From positions 1 to 12,351 of the forward strand of contig SZOR01000114.1 in NCBI GenBank assembly GCA_030263275.1: DNA of 12,351 bases, written 5' to 3'. This document shows positions 5,684-12,351 of this stretch, piece by piece. The position numbers were made by a program, and so were the translations under genes. The notes under the pieces were generated by a model that saw only the letters and a list, made by a program, of their open reading frames with translations, was not told where the DNA came from and made no database searches. The number at the start of each line of letters is the position of its first letter. The stretch's first letter is position 1. This DNA is from DSNY01 sp016861185 (GTDB taxonomy: Bacteria; Pseudomonadota; Gammaproteobacteria; Burkholderiales; Burkholderiaceae_F).

Positions 5684-8600
5684 ATGGCCTGGACCGATAG
5701 CCTCGTGCAACTGCCGGCGCTCGGCGATCCATACGGAAGCGAGCGCGACGCGATCGCCGCCCTGCTCGCGACGCCGACCGCTCCGCCGCTGCACGCGACG
5801 GCGCGCGCAGCGGCGGAGCGCTGGATCCGTGCGGTGCGCGCCACGCCGCCGGGCGTGCTGTCGGCGCAGAACCTGCTCGCGACCTTTCCGCTCGCGAGCG
5901 CCGAAGGTGTGGCGCTGCTGCGCCTGGCCGAAGCGCTGCTGCGCGCGCCCGACCCCGAAACGCAGAGCTGGCTGATCGCCGAAAAGCTCGCCGCCTTCCG
6001 CAGCGCTGCGCCGTCCGCCGCCGGCGAAGGGCTCGTCGCGCGCGTGCTGGCGGGCGCGCTGCGCATCGCCGGCCAGGTCAGCGCGCCGGTCGACCTGCGT
6101 TCGACCGACGCGCCGGGCATCCGCGAATGGCTCGCGCGCAGCACGCTGCGACCGCTGGTGATCGAAGGCATCCGCCGCTTCGGCGAGCAGTTCGTCTTCG
6201 CCGCCACACTCGAAGAAGCGCTCGAGCGCGCGACGCATCGTCCCGACGTGCGCGTCACGCACTCCTTCGACATGCTCGGCGAGGGCGCGCGCACGGCCGA
6301 CGACGCCGAGCGCAGCTTCGCCGGCTATCGCACCGCGATCGAGTCGCTCGCGGCGACCGGAAAGACCGGCCACTTCAGCCAGCGCGACGGCATCTCGATC
6401 AAGCTGTCGGCGATCCATCCGCGTTTCGAAACCGCGCAGCTCGCGCGCGTCGAAGGCGAGCTGTACGAGAAGCTGCGCGCGCTCGCGCTACAGGCGTGCG
6501 ACGCCGACATCAACTTCACGATCGACGCCGAGGAATCCGAGCGGCTCGTGCTGCACGTGGCGCTGCTCGAGCGGCTGATGCACGAGCCGCGACTGGCGGG
6601 CTGGGAAGGGCTCGGGCTCGCGGTGCAGGCGTATCAGACGCGCGCGGCGGCGACGATCGACTATCTGCTGGCGAGGATCGCGGACCTCAAACGGCCGCTC
6701 GCGATCCGGCTTACGAAAGGCGCGTACTGGGACGCCGAGATCAAGCGCGCGCAGGAGCTGGGCATGCCCGGCTTTCCGGTCTTCACGCGCAAGTGGGCGA
6801 CCGACGTGTCGTACGCGGCGATCGCGCAGCGACTGCTGACGGCCGACGTCCCGGTATTTCCGCAGTTCGCCACGCACAACGCGCTGACCGCCGCCTGGGT
6901 GTGCGCGGTGGCCGACGCGGCTGCACCGAAGAAGCGCTTCGAGTTCCAGCGGCTGCACGGCATGGGCGAAGCGTTCTTCCGCGCGGTGCTCGCCGAGCGG
7001 CCAAACGCTGCGGTGCGCATCTACGCGCCCGTGGGCAGCTTTCGCGATCTGCTCGCCTATCTCGTGCGGCGGCTGCTGGAAAACGGCGCCAACAGCTCGT
7101 TCGTCCACCAGATCGCCGACGAAGGCACGCCGATCGATGCGCTGCTCGTCGATCCGTTCGAGCAGGCGCGCAAGGAAGCGGCGGCCGAGCCGCCGCTCGC
7201 GACCGGCGCGAAGCTGTTTCCCGCGCGGCGCAACTCGGCCGGCCGCGATCTCGCCGAGCCGCGCACGCTCGCCGCGTTCGCGGCGGCCGTGAACTCGCCG
7301 CTCGTAGGCGAAAGCGCCGCGCCGCTGATCGCCGGGCTCGCGCGACCGGGCGGCAGCGCGCGCGCCGTCGTCAATCCGGCGCGGCTGGGCGAGACGGTCG
7401 GCACCGTGATCGACGCGACCGATGCCGAAGTCGATGCGGCCATCGCGGCGGCGGCCGCTGCGCGGCCGGCGTGGGATGCACGCGGCGTCGCGGCGCGCGC
7501 GGAACTGCTCGAACGCGCCGCCGACGCGTACGAGCGCGAGCACGACGCGCTCGTGCAACTGCTGGTCCGCGAGGCCGGCAAGACCTATCTCGACTCGCAT
7601 CTCGAAGTGCGCGAGGCGGTCGACTTCCTGCGCTATTACGCCGCGTCGGCCCGCACCACGCTCGCGCGCCGCACGCTGCCCGGGCCCGTCGGCGAGTCGA
7701 ACGAGCTGGACCTGCATGGCCGCGGGGTGTTCGTCTGCATCAGCCCCTGGAACTTCCCGCTCGCGATCTTCACGGGGCAGATCGCGGCGGCGCTGGTTGC
7801 CGGCAACGCCGTGATCGCCAAGCCGGCCGAGCAGACGCCGCTGGTGGCGCATCTGGCGGTCAGGCTGATGCACGCGGCCGGCATTCCGCTCGACGTGCTG
7901 CAACTCGCGCTTGGCCCGGGCGACACCGTCGGCCGGCAATTGACGAGCAATCCGCGCATCGCCGGGGTGGCCTTCACCGGCTCGACCGACACCGCGCGCG
8001 CGATCAACCGCGCGCTCGCCGCACGCGACGCGCCGCTGGCGGCGCTGGTCGCCGAAACGGGCGGACAAAACGCGATGATCGTCGATTCGACCGCGCTGCC
8101 CGAGCAGGTGACCGACGCGGTGATCTCGAGCGCATTCCGCTCGTGCGGCCAGCGCTGCAGCGCGCTGCGCGTCCTGTACGTGCAGCAGGAGATCGCCGAT
8201 GCCGTGCTCGCGATGATCGCCGGTGCGATGCGCGAACTCAGAATCGGCGATCCGCGCGATCCGGCGATCGACGTCGGTCCGGTGATCGACGCCGCCGCGC
8301 TCGAAGCGCTGCGCGCGCACCGCGACTGGCTGCGCGCCAACGCGAAGAAGCTCCACGAATGCGAGCTGCCGGCGGGGCTCGACGGCCACTACTTCGCACC
8401 GATCGCCTACGAGATCGAATCGATGCGCCAGCTCGAGCGCGAGAACTTCGGGCCGATCCTGCACGTCGTGCGCTTCGACAAGCGCGCGCTCGACCGCGTG
8501 CTCGACGAGATCAACGGCAGCGGCTACGGGTTGACGATGGGGCTGCACACGCGCCTGGACGCGCGCGTCGAACACGTGCGTTCGCGGGCACGCGCGGGCA

Positions 8601-8803
8601 ACCTGTACGTGAACCGCAACATCATCGGCGCGGTCGTCGAATCGCAGCCGTTCGGCGGCGAAGGACTATCGGGCACCGGACCGAAAGCCGGCGGCCCGCA
8701 CTACCTGCTGCGCTTCGTCACCGAACGCACGGTGACGATCAACACCGCGGCGGCCGGCGGCAACGTCGAACTGGCCGCCGGGCTCCTCGCGCGCAGCGGC
8801 TGA
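5684..8803 (+). CDS. putA: Bifunctional proline dehydrogenase / P5C dehydrogenase (PutA), minimal form
   Basis: A 1039-residue enzyme oxidising proline to pyrroline-5-carboxylate (FAD) and then to glutamate (NAD+). The proline dehydrogenase barrel spans about 185-480: SIKLSAIHPRF (238-248), DAEESERL (281-288), RLTKGAYWDAEIKRAQ (342-357), FATHNALT (395-402), FEFQRLHGMGE (419-429) and RIYAPVGSFRDLLAYLVRRL (445-464). The aldehyde dehydrogenase part spans about 545-1015: SPWNFPLAIFTGQIAAAL (687-704), FTGSTDTARAI (764-774), general base E791 in AETGGQN, and catalytic C825 in SCGQRCSALR. E. coli PutA is about 1320 residues with an N-terminal ribbon-helix-helix repressor and an extra C-terminal domain. 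Both are absent here, so this is the short, non-regulatory type and putA control must lie elsewhere. The start at 5684 is chosen for the GGGAGA 8-9 bases upstream and because earlier in-frame codons overlap yqaA antisense and are not family-like. Confidence 0.97.
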   Translation: MAWTDSLVQLPALGDPYGSERDAIAALLATPTAPPLHATARAAAERWIRAVRATPPGVLSAQNLLATFPLASAEGVALLRLAEALLRAPDPETQSWLIAEKLAAFRSAAPSAAGEGLVARVLAGALRIAGQVSAPVDLRSTDAPGIREWLARSTLRPLVIEGIRRFGEQFVFAATLEEALERATHRPDVRVTHSFDMLGEGARTADDAERSFAGYRTAIESLAATGKTGHFSQRDGISIKLSAIHPRFETAQLARVEGELYEKLRALALQACDADINFTIDAEESERLVLHVALLERLMHEPRLAGWEGLGLAVQAYQTRAAATIDYLLARIADLKRPLAIRLTKGAYWDAEIKRAQELGMPGFPVFTRKWATDVSYAAIAQRLLTADVPVFPQFATHNALTAAWVCAVADAAAPKKRFEFQRLHGMGEAFFRAVLAERPNAAVRIYAPVGSFRDLLAYLVRRLLENGANSSFVHQIADEGTPIDALLVDPFEQARKEAAAEPPLATGAKLFPARRNSAGRDLAEPRTLAAFAAAVNSPLVGESAAPLIAGLARPGGSARAVVNPARLGETVGTVIDATDAEVDAAIAAAAAARPAWDARGVAARAELLERAADAYEREHDALVQLLVREAGKTYLDSHLEVREAVDFLRYYAASARTTLARRTLPGPVGESNELDLHGRGVFVCISPWNFPLAIFTGQIAAALVAGNAVIAKPAEQTPLVAHLAVRLMHAAGIPLDVLQLALGPGDTVGRQLTSNPRIAGVAFTGSTDTARAINRALAARDAPLAALVAETGGQNAMIVDSTALPEQVTDAVISSAFRSCGQRCSALRVLYVQQEIADAVLAMIAGAMRELRIGDPRDPAIDVGPVIDAAALEALRAHRDWLRANAKKLHECELPAGLDGHYFAPIAYEIESMRQLERENFGPILHVVRFDKRALDRVLDEINGSGYGLTMGLHTRLDARVEHVRSRARAGNLYVNRNIIGAVVESQPFGGEGLSGTGPKAGGPHYLLRFVTERTVTINTAAAGGNVELAAGLLARSG

Positions 8804-10344
8804 TCACTTGAGGTCGCGGGCGATCTCGACCGCGGCGTTGTGCCCGGGCGCGCCGGTGACGCCACCGCCCGGATGCGCGCCCGAGCCGCAGTGATACAGA
8901 CCCTTGATCGGACCCCGATAGCGGGCGTAGCCGAGCACCGGCCGCAGCGAAAAGAGCTGGTCCAGCGAAAGCTGGCCGTGGAAGATGTCGCCGCCCGTCA
9001 GCCCGAATTCGCGTTCGAGATCGAGCGGCGTCCACGCGCGCCAGCCGAGCAACGCGCGGCGGAAGTTCGGGCAAAAACTCTGCACGACATCGAAGATCGC
9101 TTCGACCGCGCGGTCCTTCAGCCGGTCCCAATCCGCGTCCGGCTTGAACTGCTGGCAGAACAACGACGCGACGTGCGCGCCTCTCGGCGCGAGCGTGTCG
9201 TCGACCACGCTCGGGATCAGCATCTCGACGATCGGCTGCGCGCTGAAGCCCGTCGCCTCGGCGTCGCGCCAGGCGCGATCCATGTAGCCCAGCGAAGGCG
9301 CAAAGACGATCCCGCTCGCATGGTGCGGTTGCGCGTGCGCGCCCGGCCGGCAGGCGAAGTCGGGCAGCTCGGACAGCGCGACGTTGATCCGCAGCGAGCC
9401 CGATCCGCAGCGATAGCGGTCGATCGCCGCGGCGAAGTCTTCGGGCAGTTCGCTGCGATCGACGAGCCGCTGATACAGCAGCCTCGGCGTCACGTTCGCG
9501 GCGACCGCGCGCGCGCGGATCGTCTCGCCGCTTTCGAGTTCGACGCCGACCGCGCGGCCGCCTTCGACGAGCACGCGCGCGACGCCGGCATCGGTGTCGA
9601 TGCGCACGCCGCGCGAGCGCGCCTCGTCGGCCATCAGCTCGGTGATCCGCCCCATGCCGCCGATCGCGTGGCCCCACCGCCCCAGCTTGCCGTTGACCTC
9701 GCCGAAGCAATGATGCAGCAGCACGTACGCGGTGCCTGCCGCGTACGGGCTCGCGTAGTTGCCGACGACCGCATCCCAGCCCAGCACGGCCTTCAACGGA
9801 TCCGCTTCGAAGATCGCGTCGAGCCAGTGGCCTGCGCTCTTGGTGAACAGATCGATCAGATCGCGCCGCCCTTCGTTCGGCAGCCGGCCGAACTGCAGCA
9901 GCAGCCGCGCGGCGGCGGCCAGATCGCGCCAGCCTTCGACGATCAACGGACCGCCGAGATTGGGCGGCGCTCGCAGCACCCACTGCTTGACGAGATCGGC
10001 CAGCCGATCGAGCTGTGCGTAATACGCCGGCAGCCGCTGCGCGTCGCGCGGCGAAAAGCGCGCGACCTCGGCTTGCGTGACCGCGAGATCGCCGCCGAAG
10101 CAAAGGCTGCGTCCGTCGGGCAAAGGGACGAAGTTCGAGAAAGGTCGCTCGACGATCCGCAGTCCGCGCTCGGCGAGCTTCAGGTCGCGGATGACCTTCG
10201 GCTGGAGCAGGCTGACCGTGTAGCTCGCGCTCGAGTTGCGGAAGCCCGGATGGAACTCCTCGGTCACCGCCGCGCCGCCGACCACGCCGCGGCGCTCGAG
10301 TACGCGCACCTTCAGGCCGGCGGCCGCCAGATAACACGCGCAGG

Positions 10345-11228
<884 letters not shown>

Positions 11229-11229
<1 letters not shown>

Positions 11230-12338
11230 TAGAGGCTCCCGGCGGCACGATGCCGCAGCAACAGCAACAGGAAAAACGGCGCGCCGAGGGCGGCTGTCAG
11301 AATGCCGATCGGCAGCTCGGCCGGCGCCAGGCTCGTGCGCGCGACCACATCCGCAGCCGGCACCAGCACCGCGCCCAGCAGCGCCGCGCCGGGCAGCACG
11401 ATGCGGTGATCCGGCCCGCACATCAGCCGCACCAGGTGCGGGGCGACCAGGCCGATGAAGCCGATCACGCCGGTCATCGAAACCAGGCTGCCGGTGGCGA
11501 GCGCGGCGAGCACGATCGCGCGCCGCTTGGTGCGCGGCACGTCCACCCCCAGGTGTTCGGCGCGCGCCTCGCCCAGCGCCAGCGCGTTCAGCGGCGCCGC
11601 CAACCGCCAGGCCGCCGCCAGCGCCAGCACGACCGGCGGGGCCACGGCGGAGAGCGTCGACCAAGTCGCGGCGGCGAGCGAGCCGAGGTTCCAGAACGCC
11701 AGCGTGCGCAACTGCTCGTCGCTCGCGACGTAGGTGAGCAGCCCGACGCCGGCCATCGCCATCGCGTTCACCGCGATTCCCGCCAGCAGCGTGATCGGCA
11801 GCGACAGCAGGCCCTGCGCGCGGCCGATCCGATAGACGAGCACGGTGACGGCCAGGCTGCCCGCGAACGCCGCCAGCGGCAGCGTGCTCACGGCCAAGGC
11901 GTTTGCGCGCAGCGGGCCGGGCAGCCACGAGGCACCGAGCACGATGACGCTCGCCGCGGCGAGCGCTGCGCCGGCCGAAACGCCGATCAGCGAAGGATCG
12001 GCGAGCGGATTGCGAAACAGTCCCTGCATCAGGCTGCCTGCGACCGCCAGCCCCGCGCCGGTCAGCACGGCGAGCAGCACCCGCGGCAGGCGGATCGTGG
12101 TCAGCACGGCCGCCTGCTGGGCGTCGGCACCGAGCGCGAGCCCGAGCGCGCGCTCGCCGAGGATGCGCAGCACATCCGCCGGCGCGATGCGGTAGGCGCC
12201 GTGGCCGATCGCGAACACCGCGACGACGGCGAGCGCCAGCGCCAGTGCGGGCAGCACGACCGACGCGGGCAGCCGGTGCGCGCGCGGCTCGCCGCGGCGG
12301 CGCGCGGCGGCGCCGATCGTCGGCGCGGCCGCGTTCAT
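11229..12338 (-). CDS. hmuU: Heme ABC importer permease, FecCD family (HmuU-like)
   Basis: A 369-residue inner-membrane permease with about ten hydrophobic helices, the transmembrane half of an iron/heme importer. FecCD hallmarks are visible: LTTIRLPRVLLAVLTGAGLA (79-98), SLMQGLFRNPLADPSLIGVS (102-121), GVIGFIGLVAPHLVRLMCGP (290-309) followed by DHR (310-312), and APAELPIGILTAALGAPFF (338-356). The GPDHR form is common in heme transporters, though BtuC for vitamin B12 is close. The start is taken as ATG 12338 because GGGGA lies 7 bases upstream; a GTG two codons earlier would sit only one base from that site. Its stop overlaps the hmuV start. The periplasmic heme-binding protein and any Fur-controlled promoter probably lie beyond the right edge. 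Confidence 0.88.
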
Positions 12339-12351
12339 GCCCACGTCCCCG

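Noticed and set aside
6488..8575. 695-codon open frame on the minus strand inside putA
   Set aside because: It is antisense to a clear PutA, has arginine/valine/aspartate-rich composition typical of GC-rich shadow frames, and no recognisable motif.
6127..8811. 894-codon plus-strand open frame overlapping putA in another frame
   Set aside because: Extremely arginine- and alanine-rich with no domains; a consequence of high GC third positions in putA.

Overview
The window is about 12.3 kb of densely coding, very GC-rich DNA with strong G/C third-position bias. Gene content and order fit a betaproteobacterium, most likely Burkholderiales: a rubrerythrin next to a heterodisulfide-reductase-like Fe-S protein, an etfB-etfA-acyl-CoA dehydrogenase set, a YqaA-type membrane protein, a PutA, and HmuUV-type heme import genes. 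Placement below order is not supported. No tRNA, rRNA, CRISPR array, insertion sequence or phage gene was seen, and no gene-free stretch exceeds about 165 bases.

Layout from left to right. (1) 1-1251, minus strand: a rubrerythrin without a rubredoxin domain (829-1251) and, downstream of it, a two-cluster ferredoxin-like Fe-S protein (687 running off the left edge). The last ~95 visible residues of the Fe-S protein stop resembling its family and instead look like an extracellular Cache-type sensory domain. This is either a fusion or a chimeric join. (2) 1415-5031, minus strand: etfB, etfA and a 601-residue acyl-CoA dehydrogenase. Together they form an electron pathway from acyl-CoA through ETF (FAD/AMP) towards the quinone pool. 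A TATAAT box lies ahead of etfB, and a strong stem-loop sits between etfA and the dehydrogenase. (3) 5137-5577, minus strand: a YqaA-family membrane protein, divergent from (4) putA at 5684-8803, plus strand: a minimal bifunctional proline / P5C dehydrogenase lacking the DNA-binding domain. (5) 8804-12338, minus strand: hmuU permease, hmuV ATPase (TAATG-coupled), and a CrtI/PYROXD2-like FAD oxidoreductase whose start lies inside the end of hmuV. putA and the oxidoreductase meet tail to tail with no base between their stop codons.

Most of the window is ordinary metabolism: fatty-acid or branched-chain acyl-CoA oxidation, proline catabolism, heme or iron import, and peroxide defence. I did not find a convincing new multi-gene system. 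The points that most deserve checking are the Fe-S/Cache junction at the left edge, the hmuV/oxidoreductase overlap, and several compact stem-loop or dyad-containing intergenic regions.
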